Source: Scheffersomyces stipitis CBS 6054
Taxonomy: Eukaryota; Ascomycota; Pichiomycetes; Serinales; Debaryomycetaceae
Assembly: GCF_000209165.1 (NCBI RefSeq)
Contig: NC_009046.1
Location: 1,116,001 to 1,180,000, forward strand
Direction: 5' to 3'
DNA length: 64,000 nucleotides
Made by a program: the position numbers and the translations under genes. A model generated the notes under the pieces. The model saw only the letters and a list, made by a program, of their open reading frames with translations. It was not told where the DNA came from and made no database searches. Position 1 is the stretch's first letter; every line of letters starts with the position of its first letter. Positions 32,256 through 41,015 of this stretch are shown in pieces.

Positions 32256-32789
32256 GATTCGAAAACAGTGTGGCTGTTATGCATGTAGTGTAGTAGTCTG
32301 GCCTAGTCTAGATGGACAGGCTACCTCTATACTTTACTTCGCCTACATTGGTTACTCAGAGACATTATAAATAAAATTAAGCATTTCATTTACCTTATAT
32401 ATATACGTCCGCTATCTCATTTGTGTTCGTAGTAATTGCATATATTTATTCTCCCAAATTATTGGACAACAGATGTAGATACTGTGTCCTTAATTAGGGT
32501 CCTTTGTCGACTGACAGGCGAACTTCGACACCAGATTGGGTGCAAAATTTCAAGCTCTGGGAAAAAAGATGCAACTTTCGGACACTGAGATTTGGTCTAT
32601 TTTTTGCAGACGCTCACCATATTCATTTTACAAATTGAAACAGTATTACGAGGTTATTGCAGTTGTGTATCTGTTGTTGAAATTGTCCGGAGACATAAAC
32701 AAGGCGTCTAGCTCTAGTGAATTTTTAAGATTCTACATAGTGTCAGAATTTCAAAAATTTACTGGTACAGTTATATACAATTTAATACT
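32256..32789. other. Spacer between RFX1 and the SET-domain gene
   Basis: 534 bp with the RFX1 3' end and SET-gene upstream region. A 74-codon ORF from the ATG at 32569 ends at 32793, overlapping the SET gene ATG as ATGA. It has no recognised domain and is treated as a possible upstream ORF. Confidence 0.45.
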
Positions 32790-34757
32790 ATGAACGAATC
32801 ACCAACACAAGAGCGGTACTTGAGCAGTCCGCGGGAAGTGCTCGTCTACCAGATTGAGAAATTCCTACAAGCCAGGCAGAAGTTTACCTGCCTGGGTCTC
32901 GAGATTCTCTTCAATAATAATAAGCATGTCCAATTAATCAATAGCGACAAGGGTCCAGACAAGAGAGGATTAGCATTTACAAGCAAACCTCCACCTTTGA
33001 AACCCATACTTCAGCTTGATCCTCTAGTAAGATCTTACCCTCATGGTGGAGTTCCCACAGAAAGTAATATTGATCCCAAAAATGTTTCTGCCAGAACCTT
33101 GAAAATTCTTCGTTCCCAAATACTTGAAAGATCGATAATCAGGGCTACTGAGTCGCTGGCTGCCAGAAGTGGACCTTCCAATTGGAATGGCGAAACTTAC
33201 AAACTTGCCATCAAGCTCTTTTTGGCCTGTGTTCTAGATCCAAACTATAGCAATATGGTGTATTCGTTGACTTCTCATACCAGCAATATCCACAAGACCA
33301 GCCATCTAGGACAGGAATTGGAACTATATGTAGAAAATTTGCTATTGGCAATTGACATTATCGATGCTGACAGTGTTTTGTCAAAGAAGGGGACTTTACT
33401 TGAAGACAGTATACGGACGCTAGTTCATATTATGGCAGTGAATTATGCCACTGTCATAATTGGAGACTCGCCAGCACAGTTCTTTGACATCACCTTTGCC
33501 TTGATTAACCATTCTTGTTTTCCAAATGTGTTGCCAGTTGTTCTGGACGATTGCGATAAGATCCAATTGGTATATTTTAATAATTTTGTCGCCAATAAGA
33601 CCAAGCAATTGTTTACAAACTACTGTTATACAGCCATTCCTAAAGAATTGAGAAACGCTGACTTGAGAAACCGGTTCTTCTTCACCTGTAATTGCTGGTT
33701 ATGCAAGCAGCCCCATGACATCTTTTTTTCTTACAACTGTAACAACTGTAACCAGATGATCTGTTCCCTCAACTCTTCCAATTGGTATCTTCCTGTCAGC
33801 CAACTCGATTACGTTAACGACAATAAGGATACTTGTCTTTCGTGTAGAGCAGACTTTGACAAACGAGAGTTGGCAAAGAACCATTCTTTGAATGGGTATC
33901 TATTGCTAGCCATGTTAGATCCTGAACAAGACAAGGATGACAATGAGGCACTACTAGTCTTCAACCATCGAATGAAGTTATTGCTACAGAGCATCATCTC
34001 GGGAGCAATTTCCAAAGAAGAAATAGTTAGATTGCTTCTACTTCGAGTCTACAATTTCAGGATACCTCCTAAGAAAAGGAGCATTTTCAGAAAAATCACA
34101 AATGACCTTCGCAATGGACGCTATGTTCCTGGTTACGGGTTTCCTTTGAGTTTTTTCCTCCGCGACTTAGACATAGATAATCCTCAGATTGATGGCATCC
34201 GGACATTTGTTGCTAGCAAGGTTGTAGCAGCTAATCAGTTCACCAGACTTAAGGAAGTATTGCAATTGAAATTTGGTACGGAGCTTCCGTGTAGATTAGT
34301 CGAACTGAGATTAATAGCCAACGAGCACTTCAAAGAGATTGCCCAGGCGTTGAGTCAGGTATTTTCATACGTTGTAAGACTCAGATACAGTGGCTGTATT
34401 CCGGTAAAAATAGGTAAGAGCCCTTCAGAGCAGCTTACAGTTCTCATTAAATGCAGCCTATTCTTCTACTTGCAGGCCATAGAAACGTATATGGCATATT
34501 CCAAGAATACGGTAGACAGTCTAGTCGATAGCATCAAGCGCTTGATAAGCTTGGCGGACAATAACAAGATCGACAACATCTGCTTCAAGCGCTACAACAT
34601 GACCGATCACTACTTCCAGTCTCACTTGAAAGCATTGTACGACTTTGCTGAAGTTCAGGTGAAAAAGAACAAGATAGACTTTGCCAACAGAAACAGAGGA
34701 GCCATCTTTGTCCCCATAGGAGAATTGAAGTGTCTAGATGAAGCTAGGATATTCTGA
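32790..34757 (+). CDS. SET-domain protein, SMYD/SET5-SET6-like
   Basis: 655 residues. The SET core motif NHSCFPNV is at 240-247, and YFNNFVANKTKQLFTNYCY (262-280) supplies the region of the catalytic Tyr. The cysteine-rich FTCNCWLCKQP follows at about 298-308. This C-x-C-x2-C after SET is typical of SMYD and yeast Set5/Set6 proteins. A further Cys pair set (YNCNNC near 317, TCLSCRADF near 347) suggests another zinc site. No MYND finger is visible between the SET halves. The C-terminal ~300 residues are helical. Substrate unknown; methyltransferase activity is inference. Its stop is 9 bp from the convergent LST8 stop. Confidence 0.8.
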   Translation: MNESPTQERYLSSPREVLVYQIEKFLQARQKFTCLGLEILFNNNKHVQLINSDKGPDKRGLAFTSKPPPLKPILQLDPLVRSYPHGGVPTESNIDPKNVSARTLKILRSQILERSIIRATESLAARSGPSNWNGETYKLAIKLFLACVLDPNYSNMVYSLTSHTSNIHKTSHLGQELELYVENLLLAIDIIDADSVLSKKGTLLEDSIRTLVHIMAVNYATVIIGDSPAQFFDITFALINHSCFPNVLPVVLDDCDKIQLVYFNNFVANKTKQLFTNYCYTAIPKELRNADLRNRFFFTCNCWLCKQPHDIFFSYNCNNCNQMICSLNSSNWYLPVSQLDYVNDNKDTCLSCRADFDKRELAKNHSLNGYLLLAMLDPEQDKDDNEALLVFNHRMKLLLQSIISGAISKEEIVRLLLLRVYNFRIPPKKRSIFRKITNDLRNGRYVPGYGFPLSFFLRDLDIDNPQIDGIRTFVASKVVAANQFTRLKEVLQLKFGTELPCRLVELRLIANEHFKEIAQALSQVFSYVVRLRYSGCIPVKIGKSPSEQLTVLIKCSLFFYLQAIETYMAYSKNTVDSLVDSIKRLISLADNNKIDNICFKRYNMTDHYFQSHLKALYDFAEVQVKKNKIDFANRNRGAIFVPIGELKCLDEARIF

Positions 34758-34766
34758 ATATTTAAT

Positions 34767-35780
34767 CTACACGTCATTCAAAGCTACACAAACGGCTCCC
34801 TTATGGTGCCCGTTGTACTGTCTGACAGTTTCGCTGTTCGACAAATCCCATAAACGGACATAGTGGTCAGAACAGGCTGTAACTAAGTAGGCACTGTCGG
34901 CAGAGAAGGCACAGTCCCATACCCAGCGCTGGTGGCCCTGGAGCGTCGTTTCAAGATTGAAATTCTGCTCCGTAGACCAGATTCGAGCAGTATGGTCAGC
35001 TGAGCAAGTGGCCAAGTGTTTCATATCTGTCAGGAGAAGCACTCTGGTGATGTATTTCAGATGGGACCTGAACTTCGTTACAGGAGTCAACAGCGTTATA
35101 TCGCGTTGATTCTGCATCTTCCACACATAACAGTTACCTTTATTGTTACCAGCTACTAACATCGAACCATCACTGGCTACGGATAAAGAATTGATCGGTA
35201 CATCGTCTTCTGGAATCAAATGATGGGTACACTGGTTTTCTCCCAAGTCCCAAATTCGGATATTTCCATCCTGATCACAGCTGATCAACTCACCTTGATT
35301 GGGGTGGATCACGACTTCGTTTACGGGTGAATGATGTTTGTAACTCCGTTGAACGGAAGGTGCTCTTACGTCCCATACCTTTACAGTTCCATCTTCCAGC
35401 GACGTCACCATCCACTTGTTCTCTATCTGGAATGCCAAAGAGGTCACGTTGTTCGTGTGGCCTTCAAACGTCATCACGGGATTGTTGTTGTTGTTATTAT
35501 TGCTGTTGTTGTTGCTGTTACCGTGTGTGGCTCCATTAGGATTCCCATTGTTGGTAGCTGAAGCCTGAGCCGTGGCGTTGCCAGAACTGCCAGCTTGTCG
35601 TATATCGTAAAGTCTCACATACAAATTTCCAGCCGCAGCAAGAAATCGTTTGTCGGATGTGATTTCTAACCGATTGACTTGAGAGTCAGTGTGTTGAATG
35701 GTACGGGAACATACCCCAGTCAAAGCATCCCAGAACCGGATCGTATGATCATAGCCAGCAGAGGCTAAGATGACAGACAT
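34767..35780 (-). CDS. LST8: TOR complex WD40 subunit Lst8
   Basis: 337 residues of seven WD40 blades, nearly identical in motif to S. cerevisiae Lst8 (303 residues): SAGYDHTIRFWDALTGVCSR at the start, NQGELISCDQDGNIRIWDLG in the middle, WVWDCAFSADSAYLVTACSD near the end. Lst8 binds the Tor kinase domain in TORC1 and TORC2. The extra length is an Asn/Gly/Ser-rich insertion at about 62-100 between blades 1 and 2. Codons 128, 241 and 250 are CTG at positions where the S. cerevisiae protein has Ser, good evidence for the CUG-Ser code. A CACGTG box lies 194 bp upstream. Confidence 0.96.
   Translation of the reverse strand: MSVILASAGYDHTIRFWDALTGVCSRTIQHTDSQVNRLEITSDKRFLAAAGNLYVRLYDIRQAGSSGNATAQASATNNGNPNGATHGNSNNNSNNNNNNNPVMTFEGHTNNVTSLAFQIENKWMVTSLEDGTVKVWDVRAPSVQRSYKHHSPVNEVVIHPNQGELISCDQDGNIRIWDLGENQCTHHLIPEDDVPINSLSVASDGSMLVAGNNKGNCYVWKMQNQRDITLLTPVTKFRSHLKYITRVLLLTDMKHLATCSADHTARIWSTEQNFNLETTLQGHQRWVWDCAFSADSAYLVTACSDHYVRLWDLSNSETVRQYNGHHKGAVCVALNDV
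35481..35520 (-). repeat. AAC/AAT-type triplet repeat in LST8
   Basis: Triplet repeat (TTG/TTA on the plus strand, Asn codons on the gene strand) encoding the polyasparagine insert between WD blades 1 and 2. Likely variable in length. Confidence 0.8.
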
Positions 35781-36399
35781 ATCAGGTGGATATTTATGAA
35801 GGTATTGAAGGTTTAGAAACGAAAGAAAGGAACAGCAGAAGGATGTCCTTTGAAAGTACTTTTGACGAAATATTGAAGGTAGAAAGAAGTTGTGAAAAGA
35901 TTCAAATGTTTGATTACTGGAAAATTCATTATCTTGGTTGTACTGCGTTGAATTAAGTCGTTTTTGAGATTTTCACGTGACTTCATTTATCAACAGCAAT
36001 AGATCTACATTTATCAACTCTTTTCAAGCTGATGATATATCTTTTACAAAACTGTATATATAATTCTTCTACGTAATCGACATGATCTGCCTTGTGTCTA
36101 CAAACGAGTTTACGAGATTCTGTTAGTTTTACTCATACCCATTTCTGCTATATGTTTCTACTATTTCTTGCTATGTCTACTATTTCTGTTCTAATGATTA
36201 TATTGATTGTAGTAGTACTATTTATATTAGCATGCAAATCGGCAAAGCAGTAAGTTTATCAAGAAGTGAAGGAATGTCATGGATATGTCCAGCCGAGGAA
36301 CATTCTATGTAATGCGTCTATTAATCGTGACAAATCGCAGCGATGAATTGTGTAGTCGTTATGTTTTGTATTTGTGTTTGTGTTTTATGTTTCTTGATC
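35781..36399. other. LST8 upstream region
   Basis: 619 bp between the LST8 start and the SIS1 3' end. CACGTG lies at 35974-35979. No gene seen. Confidence 0.5.
35974..35979 (-). promoter_or_regulatory. CACGTG box upstream of LST8
   Basis: GTCACGTGA on the gene strand, 194 bp before the LST8 ATG. It matches the Cbf1 consensus RTCACGTG. Confidence 0.55.
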
Positions 36400-37434
36400 C
36401 TAGAAATTGGTCTGTATTGCTTGTTTTTGTTGAGGAGTCAAACTGATAGGATAGTCAACTTTGAAAATCACTTCCATATCACCTCTTTGGCCTGGCAGCT
36501 TGCTGATTGGCATACCTAAGCCTGGGTATAGTGCTGAAGAGTTAGGTTGGACTGGCTGAGTCTTGGAGAATGGAAGTCTCTTTCCATCAATAGTGGTTAT
36601 ATCCTTATCGAACCCACACAAGGATTCTTTGAAGGTTATTGGAAGGTTCACAATCAAGTTGTTACTGGTACCGTCTCTTTTGAACACAGGATGAGGCTTT
36701 TCTTCCAACACGAATTGAAGGGTCTGTCTGGCTTGACATTCTGGCTGATAGTCTCCTTCATTGGTGAAGTTGATCTTCGTTCCGGCCTTCCAGCCTGGTT
36801 TGATGTTGACTTCCAACACCTTACTCTCTCTTTCTCCATGAAGTCCCTTTCTGTTCAACTTCATCTTCTTGACACCACCATGGAACAAATCTTCTAAAGA
36901 GACTGGTAAGGGCATAGAAACGGTATCAGGCTCTGGACGACGAGCAGAACGGCCGCCAAATCCCTGGCCACCAAAGCCTCCAGGCATACCACCAGCACCT
37001 CCTCCAAAAGGATGGCCACCTCCAAAACCTCCAGGGCCACTACTGCTGAAGCTGAATCCATCGTCTCCCATTCCAAATCCTCCCATCTGTGAGAAAATGT
37101 TGAAGGCATCAGCCTGAGAAAAGCCGTGGTGACCTCCGCCATAACCTCCGGCACCGCCAAAAGGATTGCCAGAGCCGGCACCAGCGAATGGATTTCCACC
37201 AGCTGGTGCATTTCCTCTGGCTGCTTCTAAGCCGTAGTCGTCATAGACTTGCCTTTTGTCTCCGTTGGAAAGAATATCAAATGCTTCAGAGACCTCCTTG
37301 AATTTTTCAGTATCCCCAGTAGGTTTATCTGGATGGTACTTCAAGGCTGCCTTTCTGTAGGCTTTCTTGATTTCCGTCTCAGAGGCAGAAGGTGAAACTT
37401 CCAATAAGTCGTACAATTTTGTTTCCTTGACCAT
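36400..37434 (-). CDS. SIS1: Class B Hsp40 co-chaperone Sis1
   Basis: 344 residues against 352 in S. cerevisiae. The J domain occupies 1-70 with HPD at 34-36. It is followed by a long Gly/Phe-rich and Gly/Met-rich region (about 74-165) and two C-terminal beta-barrel domains with no zinc finger. Conserved parts include [19 protein letters not shown] and [15 protein letters not shown]. Sis1 drives Hsp70 (Ssa) in disaggregation, translation initiation and nuclear protein quality control. Direct regulation is visible: a multi-unit heat-shock element lies 113-135 bp upstream, next to a CACGTG box, with a TATA box closer in. Confidence 0.95.
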   Translation of the reverse strand: MVKETKLYDLLEVSPSASETEIKKAYRKAALKYHPDKPTGDTEKFKEVSEAFDILSNGDKRQVYDDYGLEAARGNAPAGGNPFAGAGSGNPFGGAGGYGGGHHGFSQADAFNIFSQMGGFGMGDDGFSFSSSGPGGFGGGHPFGGGAGGMPGGFGGQGFGGRSARRPEPDTVSMPLPVSLEDLFHGGVKKMKLNRKGLHGERESKVLEVNIKPGWKAGTKINFTNEGDYQPECQARQTLQFVLEEKPHPVFKRDGTSNNLIVNLPITFKESLCGFDKDITTIDGKRLPFSKTQPVQPNSSALYPGLGMPISKLPGQRGDMEVIFKVDYPISLTPQQKQAIQTNF

Positions 37435-37496
37435 GTTGTGAAATCTACAAGTAGAATTGTATGTGTAGCAAGAAAGAACTGGCGAATCGGGTTGCG

Positions 37497-37502
37497 TTTA
37501 TA
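37497..37502 (-). promoter_or_regulatory. TATA box of SIS1
   Basis: TATAAA on the gene strand, 63-68 bp before the SIS1 ATG and about 45 bp downstream of the heat-shock element. Confidence 0.5.
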
Positions 37503-37546
37503 GTTTTTCAATACTGAGTAGTGTCTTTTATCTACTGGGGTCTCAC

Positions 37547-37569
37547 TTCGAGATCCTTCTAGAAAATTC
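37547..37569 (-). promoter_or_regulatory. Five-unit heat-shock element of SIS1
   Basis: On the plus strand the units read TTC-nn-GAT-nn-TTC-nn-GAA-nn-TTC with exact 2-bp spacers. Only one base in the second unit departs from the alternating nGAAn consensus. The inner three units (37557-37569) are perfect. SIS1 is a core Hsf1 target in S. cerevisiae, so function is very likely conserved. Confidence 0.8.
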
Positions 37570-37573
37570 GACG

Positions 37574-37579
37574 CACGTG
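37574..37579 (-). promoter_or_regulatory. CACGTG box upstream of SIS1
   Basis: ATCACGTG on the gene strand, 140 bp before the ATG and only 4 bp beyond the heat-shock element. Confidence 0.5.
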
Positions 37580-38222
37580 ATGGTTTTTTGATCTACTATA
37601 GCAAGAGCTGATTGTAGAATCAGAGCAGGAGATAGAAGTCACCAGTAACTTTTGTATGGGCAAATATGGTAGCGGTTGGGTATTTGGATGATTTCAGTAT
37701 ATATAGATGGATTGACTTGAGTAGAATTTTGTTTATACGGCTTTTATGGCCTGCTCAGTACTCGGTGCACTTTTGGAAGTGATGACTCGTGTGACTTCAG
37801 CAAATACAGCTGAATTGAAACTGAAGTCATAGAAGGGCCTTCTAAGTACCACAAACGAATTCTTCATGGAATACAATAGCTGATTGTGATGTTAAGTAAT
37901 CGTATTTGTTTTGTCGAAATCGTTGGTTGTATATGGGTATATCTACGTATATCTACACTTTTCTCTCTTCTGAATTTCGCAGCCATATTTGGTCATATGA
38001 ATGGCACTACAATAAAACACTTCGTAAGCCTGACTGGTACTTCGACCTACTGTTAGTGAATCCGTAATCAAGGTAGATATATGTTTACTCAAATTTGGCC
38101 AAAGTATACTCAATGGTATCCATATATTTGCACAATTGTACGTTTGCTCTTTCAGTATATAATCACTGCAGTCAACTAGATAGTAGGATCTACATAGAAA
38201 TTATACTAGTGGATAATTCCAT

Positions 38223-39263
38223 CTAATCTTTCTTTTCCGCAGCCAAACGGGCAGCCTTCTTCAAGGCTCTGGCACGGATGCTCTTGTGCATGTTCAAGTT
38301 AAGACTGTTGGCAAGCTTGGAGTAGACACCTACAGTCTGGTCAATGCCGAAATGCATCAAGGCATGGGCCCAGTAAGGAGTGCTAGTTGCATAACGTTCC
38401 TGCGCACCGTTGCGACGTCCAATGCCGTTTAAAGTGGCTCTGACAAAGTTCTTAGGGCTAGGAATCGACAAAGAGGCTCTTCTGATCTTCGACATGGCAG
38501 AAGTGACCAAGTACGAAATAACCAATTCCACATCCACACCTTGAGATTGCAACTCTCCAGCCAAAGCAGCAGACCAAGCTTGCAAAAACGACTTGGAACC
38601 AGAGTAAGTAGCCAAATATGGAGTGGGTAACAAACCACCAAAAGAGCCCATAGTCAATATCAAACCTCTGACCTTCTTCTTTTCCTTGGAAACAGTTTCG
38701 GCAATCACTGGAGCTACAGTTTGGGTGATCTTCAAAGTGGCTGTGACGTTGATTGTGATAATATCTTGCAATTCCTTGTTTTCAGTTTCCAAGAATGGAA
38801 CGGGAATCGAATGCGATTGGCCAACATTGTTGATCAAAACAGTTACAGGCAAACCGGAAATAGCATCACCTAGAGACTTGTAGTTGTCTTCAGCGTCCGT
38901 AGAAGCATCAAATGCTACTACTTTGGTTTCCACCTTGTACTTGGCTTCGATCTCAGAAGCAAGAGTTTCCAACTTGGCTTGGGTTCTCGATACCAAAACT
39001 ACATTGAATCCTTTGGAGGCCAATTGGAAGGCATACTCCTTTCCAATTCCATCAGAGGCACCAGTTATAACAGCCCACTTGCCTTTTTTGGCACCGTAAG
39101 TCTTCAAGTTTGTGGCTGGCAAGACGAACAAATCAACCAAAAGCGAAGTCACACTGAGAATGAACACAGTAAGCTTGAAAACTCCAACGAGCAATGCTCC
39201 AAGGAGAACATACTCGCCGAATTTGTTTTCGGTAATGGCTTGAATAAAATCTACTACAGACAT
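38223..39263 (-). CDS. IFA38: Very-long-chain 3-ketoacyl-CoA reductase
   Basis: 346 residues, as in S. cerevisiae Ifa38 (347). An N-terminal transmembrane segment at about 18-50 anchors it in the ER. The SDR fold follows with TGASDGIG at 67-74 (nucleotide binding), NNVG at 145-148, catalytic Ser near 207 and YSGSK (Tyr 220, Lys 224). The basic C terminus ends KKD, lysine-rich as in ER-retrieved proteins. It reduces 3-ketoacyl-CoA in the fatty-acid elongation cycle with Elo2/3, Phs1 and Tsc13. ATG at 39263. Confidence 0.93.
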   Translation of the reverse strand: MSVVDFIQAITENKFGEYVLLGALLVGVFKLTVFILSVTSLLVDLFVLPATNLKTYGAKKGKWAVITGASDGIGKEYAFQLASKGFNVVLVSRTQAKLETLASEIEAKYKVETKVVAFDASTDAEDNYKSLGDAISGLPVTVLINNVGQSHSIPVPFLETENKELQDIITINVTATLKITQTVAPVIAETVSKEKKKVRGLILTMGSFGGLLPTPYLATYSGSKSFLQAWSAALAGELQSQGVDVELVISYLVTSAMSKIRRASLSIPSPKNFVRATLNGIGRRNGAQERYATSTPYWAHALMHFGIDQTVGVYSKLANSLNLNMHKSIRARALKKAARLAAEKKD

Positions 39264-39618
39264 TGTTCAATTGTAGAGAATTGGAGAGAGTAAGTAAAGA
39301 AGCGTGGTTGAAATTGTACATAATTTTTCACTCCCTATAACTTTTTTGGTCGCGTTTTTCTCAAGTATGGGAAGTCTTAAGTATGGGATGGTGAAGATTT
39401 CTTGGACTTTTGGAAACTATAAGAGACAACAGAAGACCCAAGAGACTATAACTAGCGAAGAGAAAGGGGACAAGAAACCTCTCTAATGCTTTTCCAATTC
39501 TCACTATTTCCTCTTCTCATTATACTGTCCACCACTTCTTACTACAACCATTCCATCTCTACGCACCTCCATAAAAACCATGACAATATAATACAATAAT
39601 ATATACAACTAAAATACA
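39264..39618. other. IFA38 upstream region
   Basis: 355 bp between IFA38 and the LGE1-like gene. No clear element beyond AT-rich tracts. Confidence 0.35.
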
Positions 39619-40455
39619 CTACAAATACGTAAACTCCTCAAGCTTGTCGTTCGTAATTTGAACATGTAACGCTTCTCGTTCAGCCTGTCTCTCGAGATTC
39701 AATACGGAACCCTCCAACTTGCGCTTGGCTAGTTGAAGCTGTCTGATATCACTATTAACATAGCCCAACTCATTGTATCTCGTTTCTAGCGTCTCCTGGG
39801 TAGTCTCATCATTAATTTCCATGATCTCAATCCAAGGATTGTTGAAAGTCTTGACTTTGCTATTGTTTCTGACTGAACTACTAGGTCCGCTAATCAGCTT
39901 GTCTTTGACCGAAACCAGCGCTCTAGACCCTCCGTGACCTCCGCTATATGCCGAATGATGACCACTGTAGTGACGGCCATTCTCGCGTTCTCCTTCTCTA
40001 CTTCCCCATTCTCTATCACGATCCGAACGTTCGTTGCGATCAATCGAGTTTCTGCTGCCTCTGTAGCTTCCGTCTCTGTATCCGCTTCCTCGGTACAGGC
40101 TCCCCAGACCACGGTAGCTGCTGCCACGGTAGCTGTCATGAGCTCCTGGACCAGAAACATCGTTGTACACTGAGGTTTCCTCGGGATTTTCGTAGCTATT
40201 GTTGCTCTGGTACTCTGTTCTTCTAGATCTGTCACCACCGTACCGACTATGACTGCTTCCGTTGTATCCGTAATGGTCATATGAACCACGCCCTCTGTAA
40301 GAGCTTCCTCGTCCGCGTCCTCTGCCTCTGCCTCTGTATCCTGAGCCATAGTACGAAGAAGAAGAGTCTTCTCCGTAGCTCACATACTTCTGTCCGTAAG
40401 TATTGGCATAGTACTGGTCTTCTGGGTCGTCCCGATATCCGTTGGGATCGCTCAT
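39619..40455 (-). CDS. LGE1: Lge1-like protein, RG/Tyr-rich with C-terminal coiled coil
   Basis: 278 residues. The N-terminal ~180 are disordered and rich in Tyr, Arg, Gly and Ser, with RGRGRGRGRG at 41-50 and repeated S-Y-R-G-S-G units at about 108-133. The C-terminal ~75 residues start NPWIEIMEINDE and form a predicted coiled coil ending in EREALHVQITNDKLEEFTYL. This two-part layout matches Lge1, which condenses through its sticky N terminus and recruits Bre1-Rad6 for H2B ubiquitination. Assignment rests on layout and the C-terminal segment. Two CTG codons (117, 120) fall inside the repeat where Ser is expected. Confidence 0.7.
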   Translation of the reverse strand: MSDPNGYRDDPEDQYYANTYGQKYVSYGEDSSSSYYGSGYRGRGRGRGRGSSYRGRGSYDHYGYNGSSHSRYGGDRSRRTEYQSNNSYENPEETSVYNDVSGPGAHDSYRGSSYRGLGSLYRGSGYRDGSYRGSRNSIDRNERSDRDREWGSREGERENGRHYSGHHSAYSGGHGGSRALVSVKDKLISGPSSSVRNNSKVKTFNNPWIEIMEINDETTQETLETRYNELGYVNSDIRQLQLAKRKLEGSVLNLERQAEREALHVQITNDKLEEFTYL

Positions 40456-41015
40456 ATCAATAAGTGCTCAAACACACAATACAGGTAAATGACAAGTGTA
40501 TAAAATCAAAAGAGAAAAGTGTATGGGATAGAAGTAAACAGTAGCAACAGAATCTATTGAATAATTATTGAAATATTTATTCTGGAGTCTCTTGTCTCGT
40601 GAATAAATCCATTTTCATCACCTGATCTCACGCAGATGACTATTCCCACATGATACAGAGCACATGATACTTATGAATTTTCTCAACAAATTAGCGAACA
40701 CGCACAGTCACACCTCCGGAACCCTGTACATGGCTTTATGTCATTGAGCCATGTCATTACTATTCCACATCTGGTAATACAAAGATCTGGGTAGATGTCG
40801 TGTGTCGCCAAATACCACAACAATGACAATTACAGATATCCACATTGTACCATTTCAAAATCATAAAAGGGCACAAAGAGAAGCCCATCAAACAAATCAC
40901 TACTCTACCCCCAACTTCCTGACTTTCACATTCTAGCAGTGGTATACGGTGACAAACATCAAATAGATAGACATTTAAATTGCATCAAGTCTTATTCACT
41001 CACAGATCGAACCAA
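40456..41015. promoter_or_regulatory. Divergent promoter, LGE1-like and tail-anchored gene
   Basis: 560 bp. CACATGATAC is repeated exactly at 40647-40656 and 40661-40670, and ATGTCATT twice near 40738-40757. No gene seen. Confidence 0.5.

Larger units (their letters stand above)
37435..38222. other. SIS1 upstream region
   Basis: 788 bp between the SIS1 start and the IFA38 3' end. The proximal 150 bp hold TATA, HSE and CACGTG elements, annotated separately. The remainder is AT-rich with no gene seen. Confidence 0.6.
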
